Part shown: one piece after another, positions 26,620 to 35,591 of the stretch
Position numbering within the stretch: position 1 is the first letter of the stretch
Layout of the letters: each line of letters begins with the position of its first letter
NCBI GenBank assembly: GCA_002343985.1
Contig: DDTB01000023.1
Coordinates: 1-64,000 of the forward strand
Reading direction: 5' to 3'
DNA from: Chitinophagaceae bacterium UBA2375
GTDB taxonomy: Bacteria; Bacteroidota; Bacteroidia; Chitinophagales; Chitinophagaceae
Length of the DNA: 64,000 nucleotides
Notes under the pieces: generated by a model
What the model was told of the DNA's origin: nothing
Seen by the model: only the letters and a program-made list of their open reading frames with translations
Databases searched by the model: none
Program-made: the position numbers and the translations under genes

Positions 26620-27174
26620 TCAAACCAACAACCGGTCAACCGCTTCCATGGCCTTAACCAGCCTTTCCTCAGCAGGCCCATGAACCAATGCCCAGGGTAC
26701 GGGCTGATGCAGCATAGCATCGAGGTAGTAATGAAATATCCTTTTTCGCTCATTGGGATCGGGCAATTCCCTTAAAGGGTCCGCTTCCCAGGGCAGGTCG
26801 GTATCGCAGAGCAAATACAAATCAGCCTGCGGCATGGCCAGGTGGTTCAGTATCCTGTTGTCACAGGCCTGAAACACATATTCACTCCAGACTTTTATGA
26901 CATACAAATTTGTATCAATAAATAACGGTAAAGGATACACGATATCCCGCATCGCCTGCAACGCTTCACGCTCCAGCCTGATCTGCCCCTCCGCAATCTG
27001 CCACAGATCAGCTTCCTTATAGCCCGGCCCCGACTTTTCCAGGTATTCCCGTGCGTATTCCGGCACCCACCGGGTTTGATAGGCAAGCGCCAGTTCGCGG
27101 CACAAAGTGCTCTTCCCCGTCGATTCCGGGCCCAGCACAACCACACTCCTGATATGTGGGTTTATTTTTTCCAT
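26620..27174 (-). CDS. NadR-like ribosylnicotinamide kinase (AAA ATPase)
   Basis: The 184 residues correspond to the C-terminal kinase domain of NadR, without the HTH or adenylyltransferase parts. Walker A is LGPESTGKSTLCRELA; RWVPEYAREYLEKSG and FIDTNLYVIKVWSEYV are typical of the family. It is expected to phosphorylate nicotinamide riboside to NMN. It overlaps the tag-like gene by 13 nt and shares a transcript with pnuC two genes upstream, which supports the salvage role. Confidence 0.85.
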   Translation of the reverse strand: MEKINPHIRSVVVLGPESTGKSTLCRELALAYQTRWVPEYAREYLEKSGPGYKEADLWQIAEGQIRLEREALQAMRDIVYPLPLFIDTNLYVIKVWSEYVFQACDNRILNHLAMPQADLYLLCDTDLPWEADPLRELPDPNERKRIFHYYLDAMLHQPVPWALVHGPAEERLVKAMEAVDRLLV

Positions 27175-27719
27175 GCGGGCGATAGCTTGCTGATCTTCTT
27201 ATGTACAGGGCAACTCTCTTCATGGGCGCCGGGCAAATAGCCGGTACTCATTAAAAACTCATTCACGATTTCACCGCCGGTAAACCTGAAATGCTGCTTA
27301 AATAATTTTACCCAGCCTGGCTTATCCAATGGATGATGATGATCGAGCCATCGTTTAAATGAACCATATTCCTTTTGCAATTTCAGGATGACTTGTGCAT
27401 TATGTATGGCCGCTAAAATTTTCAGTTTGTTCCGGATGATGCCCGCATCCTGCATCAGCCGTTCCACATCGCGCTCAGCATATGCCGCCACTTTTTTGAT
27501 GATAAACCCATGGTAGGCTTTTCGGAAATGCTCCTGCTTTTTCAGGATCGTCGTCCAGCTCAGCCCGGCCTGGTTGATTTCCAGGATAAGCCTTTCAAAC
27601 AATTCCTGGTCATCCTCAATGGGGAACCCATAATGATGGTCATGATAGTTGCGGTGCAGGCTTTGCTCGGGCTCCTTCATCAGGGGAATGGCCCTGCAAT
27701 ATGTGCTTGGTTTATCCAT
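27162..27719 (-). CDS. tag: DNA-3-methyladenine glycosylase I
   Basis: The 185-residue protein closely follows E. coli Tag: YHDHHYGFPIEDDQELFERL, then EINQAGLSWTTILKKQEHFR and DAGIIRNKLKILAAIHNAQ. Zinc-site candidates are Cys8, a His in LHRNYHDHH, and the His/Cys of GAHEESCPVH. It removes 3-methyladenine from alkylated DNA. The oddity is the location: it sits between pnuC and the NadR-like kinase, 11 nt after pnuC and overlapping the kinase start. A glycosylase in an NAD-salvage operon is unusual. Confidence 0.93.
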   Translation of the reverse strand: MDKPSTYCRAIPLMKEPEQSLHRNYHDHHYGFPIEDDQELFERLILEINQAGLSWTTILKKQEHFRKAYHGFIIKKVAAYAERDVERLMQDAGIIRNKLKILAAIHNAQVILKLQKEYGSFKRWLDHHHPLDKPGWVKLFKQHFRFTGGEIVNEFLMSTGYLPGAHEESCPVHKKISKLSPAWKK

Positions 27720-27730
27720 GATTGATGCGA

Positions 27731-28363
27731 TTAATTTGTTTCACGCTTGCGGCTTAAGGCCATCCAGGAAACAAGTCCGGATATGGCCATAATCAGCAAA
27801 ATAAAATAATACACGCTGGTCACCATATATCCTTTTATAAAATACAATGGGATGCTGGCGACGTTGGTGATGATCCACCAATACCAGCTCTCCACTTTCT
27901 TCCTCGCCATCAGCCACATGCCGGTGTACGCGGATGCGCTGGCTAACGCGTCGGCCCAGGGGATGGCATCGGGCGCAAAATTTTTCCGGAGCCATACCAG
28001 TGCGGTAAATATGACTATGTAACAGCTTACAAAAAAAACAAGCTGCTGCCCCCACTCGCGTTCCGTCGATTTTGTAACATGCAGGACCACCCGGTTCATC
28101 TGGTCTTTCCTGCTCCATAACCACCATCCATAGACGCTCATAATGGTATAATACAGGTTCACACTGGCTTCTCCCGGCAAATTGGCCCTGGCGCTGATAT
28201 ACACGTAAATAACCGTATTGATCAAACCGGTGGGATACACCCAAATGTTTTCCTTCCTGCTGAACCAAACACTGATAATGCCCGCGGCCACCGCAAGCCA
28301 TTCGTACCAGCTTGCCGCCTGCAGCCCATCCATAAATGCGTTGACATATGCTTGCCAGTCCAT
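27731..28363 (-). CDS. pnuC: Nicotinamide riboside transporter PnuC
   Basis: The 210-residue protein has about seven membrane segments and PnuC motifs: EWLAVAAGIISVWFSRKENI, WVYPTGLINTVIYVY and NLYYTIMSVYGWWLW, with a late WWIITNVASIPLYFIKGY. PnuC takes up nicotinamide riboside by facilitated diffusion; phosphorylation by the NadR-like kinase two genes downstream would trap it. It is the first gene of the three-gene operon. A terminator for the upstream nfu gene lies at 28410-28434. Confidence 0.93.
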   Translation of the reverse strand: MDWQAYVNAFMDGLQAASWYEWLAVAAGIISVWFSRKENIWVYPTGLINTVIYVYISARANLPGEASVNLYYTIMSVYGWWLWSRKDQMNRVVLHVTKSTEREWGQQLVFFVSCYIVIFTALVWLRKNFAPDAIPWADALASASAYTGMWLMARKKVESWYWWIITNVASIPLYFIKGYMVTSVYYFILLIMAISGLVSWMALSRKRETN

Positions 28364-28409
28364 AAGCCCGAAAATAGGATAAATATGATCTTGACTTGAG
28401 CGAAATAAA

Positions 28410-28434
28410 AAGCGCCCCTTTATAAGGGACGCTT
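28410..28434 (-). terminator. Rho-independent terminator of the nfu-like gene
   Basis: AAGCGCCCCTT / AAGGGACGCTT with a 3-nt loop (10 of 11 pairs) is followed on the minus strand by TTTTTATTT. It lies 22 nt after the nfu stop and before pnuC. Confidence 0.75.
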
Positions 28435-28456
28435 CATAGTAACTATTCTGAAAAAA

Positions 28457-29056
28457 TTATTCCGCTTCAGCTACCACTTCCTTCACTTCGGGGATCATGC
28501 GCTTCATCATCCCTTCAATACCCGCTTTCAGGGTGATCATCGACGAGGGGCATCCTGAGCAGGAACCCTGCAGCATGAGGTTTACCTTACCGTCTTCATA
28601 GCTTTTAAACTGAATGGCGCCGCCGTCCATTTCAACTGCGGGCTTCACATAATTTTCAAGTAATTCTTTGATCCGCTTTACCACATCATCGTCATCCGCG
28701 CTCACCTGGTTGCTGCTCTCCTGCTTCATTACCGCTACTTCATCTTCATTTATTACGGGCTTGCCTTCTTCCAGATATTCTTTTAAAAACTGTTTGATGG
28801 TTGGTATCACATCCAGCCAGTCTTCTGTGTCGCTCGTTTTGGTAAGTGTCACAAAATTGCTGGCAATAAACACCGACTTAATAAACGGAAAGCTGAACAG
28901 TTCCTGTGCCAGCGGCGATGGCTTGGCGCTCGCTTCATCCGGGAAATCAATGCTCTTGCCGGGATATAACAACTTGTTCGCCACAAATTTCATCGTCTCC
29001 GGGTTGGGCGTCATCTCTGTGTAAATGCTGATCACCGGGTTTCCTGTCTTTATCAT
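28457..29056 (-). CDS. NifU/Nfu-type iron-sulfur cluster scaffold protein
   Basis: The 199-residue protein has an Nfu_N domain (about 8-95; TEMTPNPETMKFVANKLL, FPFIKSVFIASNFVTLTK) and a C-terminal NifU domain (about 125-195). The domain carries the cluster ligands in GSCSGCPSSMITLKAGIEG. It receives and hands on [4Fe-4S] clusters to target enzymes. A short acidic linker lies between the domains. It is single, with its own terminator. Confidence 0.92.
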   Translation of the reverse strand: MIKTGNPVISIYTEMTPNPETMKFVANKLLYPGKSIDFPDEASAKPSPLAQELFSFPFIKSVFIASNFVTLTKTSDTEDWLDVIPTIKQFLKEYLEEGKPVINEDEVAVMKQESSNQVSADDDDVVKRIKELLENYVKPAVEMDGGAIQFKSYEDGKVNLMLQGSCSGCPSSMITLKAGIEGMMKRMIPEVKEVVAEAE

Positions 29057-29228
29057 ACGCTCTGAATTTATAATATAACAAAATTAACCCTTATCTGGTT
29101 AAAGAAATCTGTACATACTTGCTTAATACCCGTAAATAGCCCTTTTTTTCTGATCTCGAAACCCCGGCAACCCAAAATCCGGGCCTGTTCAAATGGTAAA
29201 AAATCATACTTTTAACAAAACAACCCTA

Positions 29229-30023
29229 ATGATCCGTTCTTTTCTGATACTGCTTACCTGTTTACTCTTGTTTCCTGACGCATGGGCGCAGCGCGTTAAA
29301 CGCAAAGGCGTGGAGCCAATGGATGTGGGCCGGAAAAAATCCGCTAAACAATCCAATTACCAACTCGATCAACTGAAGGGCAGATGGCAGGAAATCCGCC
29401 GTTCCCCGCAGGATAACAGCAGCGCACTGGCATTCACCGACAGCCTGCTGATCCGCATAGATGGGAAAAAAGGCGAAGTGCGCGACGCCACCAGCATGCG
29501 CATCGGGTTAATTGGAGAAGCCCAACTCGAACCGGATAACATGCTCAGCATAGCGGCTGATATTTTTGAAATCAAATACCTCGACAAAGAAAAACTGATC
29601 CTGGATGACGGGGAGTTTTTGCGGGTCTTGCAGAAAAAAGAAATCTTCTACCACGAAACGGTTGGTAAAACACCGGTGCAGACTGAAGCCATCGGTGAAC
29701 CCGTAGCCATCAATATTGAGCAACTGATGGGGAAATGGCTGATCTACAGGCGCCAGGCCGAGGCGGGTATCCGGGATGAAGCCAGGATGCTGATCAAATC
29801 CTTTGAAATCAGGGAAATCATTTCAGGCAACAAGGCCAGCGGTGAAATCGCGTTCTTCTCAAACGACATAACGGAAACGGCTACCTGCACTTTTATTTTC
29901 AGCAACGGCAATATGACCCTCGAAACCGATAAACACAATTGGGTGTTCATGACTTACAAGGCCGATGGCCGCGAGTTTATTTTCGGTGAGAAAGGCCGGT
30001 TTATGTATTACGCGAAACACTGA
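29229..30023 (+). CDS. Secreted protein with two lipocalin-like domains
   Basis: From ATG 29229 the product is 264 residues with signal peptide SFLILLTCLLLFPDAWAQ. Two similar blocks follow, each opening with a GxW motif: LDQLKGRWQEIRRSPQD at about 55 and IEQLMGKWLIYRRQAEAG at about 170. Each continues as antiparallel strands, as in lipocalin-like domains of Bacteroidota. No ligand is implied. An in-frame ATG at 29193 precedes but would bury the signal peptide. It is convergent with uvrD. Confidence 0.7.
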   Translation: MIRSFLILLTCLLLFPDAWAQRVKRKGVEPMDVGRKKSAKQSNYQLDQLKGRWQEIRRSPQDNSSALAFTDSLLIRIDGKKGEVRDATSMRIGLIGEAQLEPDNMLSIAADIFEIKYLDKEKLILDDGEFLRVLQKKEIFYHETVGKTPVQTEAIGEPVAINIEQLMGKWLIYRRQAEAGIRDEARMLIKSFEIREIISGNKASGEIAFFSNDITETATCTFIFSNGNMTLETDKHNWVFMTYKADGREFIFGEKGRFMYYAKH

Positions 30024-30046
30024 CCATCCGTCATCCCGCTTGCGCG

Positions 30047-32383
30047 TCACTCCACAATCCTGAGTTTGGCGTAATTGAGCATGATCTTCTTTTCCCCGTT
30101 CAAATCAAACTGGATAGTGGCGATGGGATTATGCGAAGCGCCTTCCAGCTTCTTTATTTCCCCGAACCCAAACTTCTGGTGCTCCACACGTTGACCGGCC
30201 TGCAAGTCGCGCGTATCACTGGCCACAAAATCGGGGGATGGCACATGCTCCTTAAGCGCTACACGAGCAGGCTGGCTGCTCACATAGGTAGGCTTTGATG
30301 CAGCTTCTCTTTCAGGTTGGCGGTTGCCGGGGGATGGAAATCCGCGGTGCATCCTTTCAAATGCAGTTCCCATGCCCCTTCCGCTCGACGCGTTGTTCCT
30401 CGACGTACTGCCCGCGTAACTTTTATCCAGGAAATTTTCCGGTATCTCTTCCAAAAACCTGCTGGGGTCATTTTGCTGCAATTGCCCGAAACGGTACCGG
30501 GCATTGGCATAACTCAAATACAATTTTGCTTTAGCGCGGGTTACAGCCACATAAAACAACCTGCGCTCTTCTTCCAGTTCCTCTCGCGAATTGATGCTCA
30601 TCGCGTTCGGGAACAGCGTTTCCTCCAGTCCGCCTACAAACACCACCGGGAACTCCAGCCCCTTGGCGGCGTGAATGGTCATCAGCTTCACCGAGTCGGC
30701 ATCTTCCTGGTCATCATCCGCATCCGTAAGCAACGTGATCTGTTGCAGGTAAGCGCCAAGGTCTTTCTCGCCCACTTCGCCATCTTCTTCATTCATCGGC
30801 GTTTCGGTGAATTCCTTGATGGAGTTCAGCAATTCCTGCACGTTCTCATACCGCGCAAGGCCTTCCGTGGTTTTATCGTTGAAGAGCTCTTTTACTATTC
30901 CTGTATTCTTTCCCACAATCATCGCCAGGTCATACGCGTTCTTGCGTTCCAGTTCGCTGCGGAACATATTCATCATCGTCACAAAAGCGTCTATGCATTC
31001 CAGTGTGTTGCTCTTGAAACCATAGATGGCCGCGTTCGACAGCACATCCCAGGCACTGATGCCCTGGTTGTTGGCCAGCATGATCACTTTCTCCATCGTT
31101 GTTTTTCCAATACCCCGCACCGGGTAATTGATGATGCGCTTCAGCGATTCCTCTTCCTTTGGATTGACCACGAGGCGGAGATATGCCAGGAAATCCTTGA
31201 CTTCCTTGCGCTGGTAGAAACTGATGCCCCCGTAAATACGGTACGCGATGCCCATCCTCCGGAGCGATTCCTCAAAACTCCGGCTCTGCGCGTTGGTGCG
31301 GTACAATATCGCGAAATCGCGGTTGCGGAAATGCTCGCGCAGCTTGAGTTCCTGGATGCTGTCTGCCACCATCTTTCCTTCATCATTATCGGTCATGGTG
31401 CGCACCAGCCTGATCTTGTCGCCCTCCATATTGTCGGTAAACAACCGCTTCTCAATCTGCCCCTTATTATTGCCAATGATCTCATTGGCCACATGGATGA
31501 TGTTTTTGGTGCTGCGGTAATTCTGTTCCAGTTTCACCACTTCCACTTCATCATAATCCTTTTGAAACTGGAGGATGTTTTCAATGGTCGCGCCCCTGAA
31601 GCTGTAGATGCTTTGCGCGTCGTCGCCCACCACACATACGTTTTCGTGCATGGCGCCCAGGAGTTTGATGATTTCATACTGCGCCGGGTTGGTATCCTGG
31701 TACTCATCAATCAGGATGTACCTGAACTTCCGTTGATACTTAATCAACGCGTCCGGGAATTGCTTGAGCAGTTTATACATGTTCAGCAACAGGTCATCGA
31801 AATCCATCGCGCCGTTTTTAAAACAACGCTTGACGTATGCCTGGTAAATCGCGCCCAGCATGGGCCTGTTTGATCGGCTGTCTTCCTGCTGCAGCATCCA
31901 GTCGTTGGCATATTCATCAGGGCCCACAAGACTGTTCTTGGCAGATGATATGCGGTTGTACACCACATTGGGCTTATACTGCTTATCATCGAGGTTCATC
32001 TCCTGGATAACGGCCTTCACCACACTTTTGGCATCATCGGTATCATAAATGGTGAAATTGGATGGATAACCCAATTTGGTGGCTTCGGAACGTAGGATGC
32101 GCGCGAATACACTGTGAAATGTGCCGATATACAGGTTCCTGGCTTCGGCATTACCCAATACACGCTCAATGCGTTCCTTCATTTCAGCAGCCGCTTTGTT
32201 GGTGAAGGTCAGGGCGAGGATGTTAAAGGGATCTACCTGGTGTGCGCCCATCAGGTGCGCGATGCGCGTGGTGAGGACCTTGGTTTTTCCGCTTCCCGCA
32301 CCCGCAATAATCATAATTGGACCGTCTTTATGCAATACCGCTTTCTTTTGCGGCTCATTCAACTCATCGAGGTACTTATACAT
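30047..32383 (-). CDS. uvrD: UvrD/PcrA-type DNA helicase
   Basis: From ATG 32383 the protein has about 778 residues with the superfamily 1A motifs in order: Q motif (LNEPQKKAVLHKDGPIM), GAGSGKTKVLTTRIAHL, DEYQDTNPAQYE, GDDAQSIYSFRGA, QNYRSTKNI, MTIHAAKGLEFPVVFV and RRLFYVAVTRAKAKL. A flexible tail ends in a Tudor-like KFGFGEIKKLEG segment that in PcrA binds RNA polymerase. It acts in excision repair and clearing of stalled forks. A TACCTTTG box four bases before the start argues against the longer 32443 start. Confidence 0.95.
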   Translation of the reverse strand: MYKYLDELNEPQKKAVLHKDGPIMIIAGAGSGKTKVLTTRIAHLMGAHQVDPFNILALTFTNKAAAEMKERIERVLGNAEARNLYIGTFHSVFARILRSEATKLGYPSNFTIYDTDDAKSVVKAVIQEMNLDDKQYKPNVVYNRISSAKNSLVGPDEYANDWMLQQEDSRSNRPMLGAIYQAYVKRCFKNGAMDFDDLLLNMYKLLKQFPDALIKYQRKFRYILIDEYQDTNPAQYEIIKLLGAMHENVCVVGDDAQSIYSFRGATIENILQFQKDYDEVEVVKLEQNYRSTKNIIHVANEIIGNNKGQIEKRLFTDNMEGDKIRLVRTMTDNDEGKMVADSIQELKLREHFRNRDFAILYRTNAQSRSFEESLRRMGIAYRIYGGISFYQRKEVKDFLAYLRLVVNPKEEESLKRIINYPVRGIGKTTMEKVIMLANNQGISAWDVLSNAAIYGFKSNTLECIDAFVTMMNMFRSELERKNAYDLAMIVGKNTGIVKELFNDKTTEGLARYENVQELLNSIKEFTETPMNEEDGEVGEKDLGAYLQQITLLTDADDDQEDADSVKLMTIHAAKGLEFPVVFVGGLEETLFPNAMSINSREELEEERRLFYVAVTRAKAKLYLSYANARYRFGQLQQNDPSRFLEEIPENFLDKSYAGSTSRNNASSGRGMGTAFERMHRGFPSPGNRQPEREAASKPTYVSSQPARVALKEHVPSPDFVASDTRDLQAGQRVEHQKFGFGEIKKLEGASHNPIATIQFDLNGEKKIMLNYAKLRIVE

Positions 32384-32387
32384 GCTG

Positions 32388-32395
32388 CAAAGGTA
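32388..32395 (-). promoter_or_regulatory. -7 box TACCTTTG of uvrD
   Basis: An exact match to TAnnTTTG, placed so close to ATG 32383 that the mRNA would be nearly leaderless. No convincing -33 TTG was found at the ideal distance. Confidence 0.5.
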
Positions 32396-32501
32396 CGAAG
32401 GGGATCGCGAGGGCCGGGTGGCCCCACTCAAAATTTTGTTCACGCCCCCCGTTGATCACTGTAAATCAGGCTAAAAGCGGATTTTTTTGTAATTTGGCGG
32501 C

Positions 32502-32873
32502 ATGATCACGCGTTTTTCCGCCTCCAAAGGGATACTCTGTACCCTGCTAACGGCACTGACATTTTTTACAGCCTGTGAAAAATCAAACCCCAGTAACCCG
32601 GCACAGGGCGGACAATTACCTACCAGGTATGTAACCATCCGCGATACTGCGATCATCCCTTCCGTACTTACTATTGCCGTTGGCAATTCCATTACCTTTC
32701 TTAACCAGTCAGCTTCCGTAAAATCCGTGGTATCCGACGACAGTACCACCATACTCACCGGGCCCATCGCCCCGGGCGCCTCATTCTTTTATAAAAAAGA
32801 TACCACCGGCACATTCGGTTACCGCTGCCTCGAAGACCCCTTGCTGCGCGGCACCATCATCATCAACCCCTGA
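32502..32873 (+). CDS. Cupredoxin-like lipoprotein lacking standard copper ligands
   Basis: The 123 residues open with a lipoprotein signal ending LTALTFFTAC. The rest reads like a plastocyanin-type sandwich: VTIRDTAIIPSVLTIAVGNS, ITFLNQSASVKSVVSDD, APGASFFYKKDTTGTFGYRC and RGTIIINP. In blue-copper homologues the first ligand is His after the turn and the C-terminal loop is Cys-x2-His-x2-Met. Here they read SVKS and CLEDPLL, so only the Cys is left. It may be a structural or adhesive relic. It is divergent from uvrD. Confidence 0.65.
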   Translation: MITRFSASKGILCTLLTALTFFTACEKSNPSNPAQGGQLPTRYVTIRDTAIIPSVLTIAVGNSITFLNQSASVKSVVSDDSTTILTGPIAPGASFFYKKDTTGTFGYRCLEDPLLRGTIIINP

Positions 32874-33041
32874 TTTTACTGCACTGCATCCTGTTTGTAC
32901 CATTGCCCATCGGCAATGTGGGAATTTTTTTGGCCAGGCACAATAAAATATTTTCGAATTCCCAGGCGGGTATAAACAATAAAACCGGCCTCTAAACGCT
33001 TATATATCAACCTGATTGATCAGGCCATCCAAAAGAAACCT

Positions 33042-33119
33042 ATGAAACCCCAGTCCTACCTTGCCCAACGCGGCATTCCCTTTTACATACCGGACAAAGG
33101 TTCAGACGATATAGATTGA
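33042..33119 (+). CDS. Possible 25-residue peptide gene
   Basis: ATG 33042 opens a 25-codon frame (MKPQSYLAQRGIPFYI, then PDKGSDDID) closed by TGA. It is hydrophilic at the end and has no signal sequence. Support is limited to its position before a terminator in an otherwise empty gap. No family was recognised, and it could be chance. Confidence 0.25.
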   Translation: MKPQSYLAQRGIPFYIPDKGSDDID

Positions 33120-33166
33120 CAGCAATGTCAGCACGATTTTTTGTTAGGCACTACAGGACAACAAGG

Positions 33167-33188
33167 AGCCCCGGTATTGGACGGGGCT
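33167..33188 (+). terminator. Rho-independent terminator
   Basis: AGCCCCG (33167-33173) pairs with CGGGGCT (33182-33188) over an 8-nt loop, followed by TCTTCATTTTTTT. It has no conventional gene upstream except the possible small ORF and the lipoprotein gene ending at 32873. Confidence 0.75.
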
Positions 33189-33199
33189 TCTTCATTTTT

Positions 33200-33892
33200 T
33201 TAAGGAGAGATGTACGCGTACGCGATGAACTGCATGGCGATGGCGGAGAGAAATCCAATGTAAATGTCTTTAGGCAGGTGCGCGCCCATCACTAACCTTG
33301 ACGTACACACGAAACCGGAAATCAGCAAAGCCAGTGCCAGCGGCCAGGTCATCATCATGTTGTTTGTCCAGGCCAGGATCAGCAGCAGGCCCACCATCCC
33401 GCCGAGGCCTATCGCGTGCATGCTCACTTTCATATAGATATTCAGGATCAGGGCGAGGGAAGCTGCTAAAAAAGCGCCCAGCACAAAAGAAGTCAATGCC
33501 ATGGGGTAATGAGGCTGCTGGCGGAACACTGTGAAAGCCCAGAAATAAAATATGCCTGCGGCGATATAGGGAATGATCCTGTCTTTTTGCCCGCGCAGGT
33601 ATATGGATTCAATAAAGCCAAGGGCTTTCAGCAACAATACGGTGATTAAGGGAAAGAAAACCAGGTTCAGTATAATGATGAGCAGCGTTTGCCTGCGTTC
33701 CCCATCGCCGAAACCGGAAAATGCGGATGGGTGTATGTACAATAAAAAGATGGCCACATACACCGGAATAAACAAGGGGTGGAATATGTACGAGAAGCAT
33801 TTCGCCGCCAACCTGACCCATATTGGATACAATGCCGGCTGGTCATGTTCCTCACGGGAAGGCTTATCCGATATGTACACAGTGTCCGTCAT
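33200..33892 (-). CDS. PAP2-like multi-pass membrane protein
   Basis: The 230 residues have about six membrane helices. Near the C-terminus, SRLVMGAHLPKDIYIGF fits the third PAP2 motif (SR-x5-H-x3-D). The middle motif, normally PSGH, reads SMHAIG, and the first is reduced to QKDRIIPY. The family dephosphorylates lipid phosphates such as undecaprenyl pyrophosphate. The altered first and second motifs make activity uncertain. It starts 20 nt after rpoN ends, on the same strand. Confidence 0.65.
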   Translation of the reverse strand: MTDTVYISDKPSREEHDQPALYPIWVRLAAKCFSYIFHPLFIPVYVAIFLLYIHPSAFSGFGDGERRQTLLIIILNLVFFPLITVLLLKALGFIESIYLRGQKDRIIPYIAAGIFYFWAFTVFRQQPHYPMALTSFVLGAFLAASLALILNIYMKVSMHAIGLGGMVGLLLILAWTNNMMMTWPLALALLISGFVCTSRLVMGAHLPKDIYIGFLSAIAMQFIAYAYISP

Positions 33893-33912
33893 CCATGCGA
33901 AGGTAAAGGGTT

Positions 33913-35397
33913 CTAAAGGATCTTGCGCAACCTGGCCACGGGTATGTTTAATTGTTCGCGGTATTTGGCCACGGTACGGCGCGCGATATTATATCCTTTT
34001 TCCTGGAGAAGTTCGGTCAGCCTTTCATCGCTGTATGGCTGCTTCTTGCTTTCCTCTTCAATTAAATCAGATAAAATTTTCTTGACTTCACGGGTACTCA
34101 CTTCTTCCCCGCTTTCGGTTTGCAGGCTCTCGCTGAAGAAAAACTTCAATCGGTATGTGCCGAATTCCGTTTGTACAAATTTGCTGTTGGCCACACGGCT
34201 CACAGTGGAGATATCCAGTCCGGTGCGTTCGGCTATATCTTTCAGGATCATCGGCTTCAGTTCCGTTTCATCTCCAGTGAGGAAAAACTCATACTGGTAA
34301 TGCATGATGGATTCCATGGTATTCATCAGGGTTTCCTGCCTTTGCCGGATGGCATCAATGAACCATTTCGCGGAATCAATTTTCTGCTTAATAAATAAAA
34401 CGGCTTCTTTCTGTCGCTTATCTTTCTTCGATCCTTTTTCGTAATCCTTCAGCATATCCCTGTAGCCTTCGCTGATGCGGAGATCGGGCGCGTTCTTGCT
34501 GTTGAGGGATAATTCAAGCCGGCCGTTATTGTTCACAATAAAAAAGTCGGGTATTACATATTGCTCGGCCTGGTTATTGCCTTCCACATATCCGCCGGGC
34601 TTGGGGTTGAGGCGTATGATCTGGTTGATGACTTCACGCAATTGTTCGTCATTCAGGTCGAGGCCGCGCTGTATTTTTTCGTAATGTTTTTTGGTGAACT
34701 CATCAAAGTACTTCTCCAGTACCCTGATGGCCAGTATAACGGAAGGGCTTTCATCGGCTTTGCGCCTGAGTTGCAGGAGCAAACATTCCTGCAGGTTGCG
34801 GGCGGCTACCCCCGCCGGGTCAAACTGCTGGATCATGGATACGAGTTCTTCCACCCTCGCTTCAGGCACTTCAAGGTTTTGCCGGAAAGCCAGGTCGTCT
34901 ACAATCGCCGTAGTATCCCTGCGCAGGTAACCATCGTCATCGAGGCTGCCAATAATTTGCTCCGCGATCCGGTGGTCTTCCTCCGAGAGGTTTTGCATGC
35001 CTAATTGCTGCATCATCAGTTCAATAAAACTGGTTTCCACTTTATGCGGTATCACGCGCTTATCGTCGAGTTCCGGGTAATTATCGTCCCTGAGCCGATA
35101 ATCGCCCACTTCATCGTCGCCATCCTGCACATATTCACTGATATCAATCTGCTCGTAATCCTCCTCGCTGCCATCCGGTTCGCTTTCATCGGATTCAGGA
35201 GTACTAAATTCATCCACCGGTTCAAATTCGTCGGAATAGTCTTCATCCCCTTGTTCAAGCGCCGGGTTTTCCTCAATTTCTTCCTTGATCCTTTCTTCCA
35301 GTTGGGCAGTAGGCACCTGCAGCAGTTTCATGAGCTGAATCTGCTGGGGCGATAATTTTTGCAGCAATTTTTGCTGTAAGCCCTGATGCATTGCCAT
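33913..35397 (-). CDS. rpoN: RNA polymerase sigma-54 factor
   Basis: The 494-residue protein has region I (LLQKLSPQQIQLMKLLQVPT), which interacts with activators. A long acidic region II (about 45-110, many Asp/Glu) follows, then the core-binding part, the HTH (TGLDISTVSRVANSKFVQT) and the RpoN box ARRTVAKYRE near the end. It directs RNA polymerase to -24/-12 promoters under control of AAA+ activators, none of which is in this window. The downstream PAP2-like gene may share its transcript. Confidence 0.97.
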   Translation of the reverse strand: MAMHQGLQQKLLQKLSPQQIQLMKLLQVPTAQLEERIKEEIEENPALEQGDEDYSDEFEPVDEFSTPESDESEPDGSEEDYEQIDISEYVQDGDDEVGDYRLRDDNYPELDDKRVIPHKVETSFIELMMQQLGMQNLSEEDHRIAEQIIGSLDDDGYLRRDTTAIVDDLAFRQNLEVPEARVEELVSMIQQFDPAGVAARNLQECLLLQLRRKADESPSVILAIRVLEKYFDEFTKKHYEKIQRGLDLNDEQLREVINQIIRLNPKPGGYVEGNNQAEQYVIPDFFIVNNNGRLELSLNSKNAPDLRISEGYRDMLKDYEKGSKKDKRQKEAVLFIKQKIDSAKWFIDAIRQRQETLMNTMESIMHYQYEFFLTGDETELKPMILKDIAERTGLDISTVSRVANSKFVQTEFGTYRLKFFFSESLQTESGEEVSTREVKKILSDLIEEESKKQPYSDERLTELLQEKGYNIARRTVAKYREQLNIPVARLRKIL

Positions 35398-35591
35398 AGG
35401 ATGAATGCCCTGTTTTTACTGGTTTTTATTGCCTCCTGACCATGTAAAATTACATGTTTGCCTTTCTTTTTTTCATCAAAATCGGGAAAACAGGAAAATT
35501 TGCACGGTTTTTGTGGCAAAGGACGCTTTTTCTCCTTTTTTCAGGCACAATTCCGTGTTAAAATATGGGAAGATGACCGCTGAAAACGACC

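Larger units (their letters stand above)
32874..33199. other. 326-bp gap with a 25-codon ORF and a terminator
   Basis: No gene of normal size fits on either strand. The plus strand has one short ORF at 33042-33119 and a good terminator at 33167-33188; the first 160 bases are AT-rich without clear repeats. This could be a small transcript of its own. Confidence 0.5.

Noticed and set aside
27741..28301. Minus-strand ORF of 186 codons within pnuC
   Set aside because: Alternative frame of pnuC; it lacks the membrane pattern and is rich in Arg/Gln/His.
30317..31873. Plus-strand ORF of 518 codons inside uvrD
   Set aside because: It is antisense to a well-supported helicase gene; its length reflects the host codon bias.
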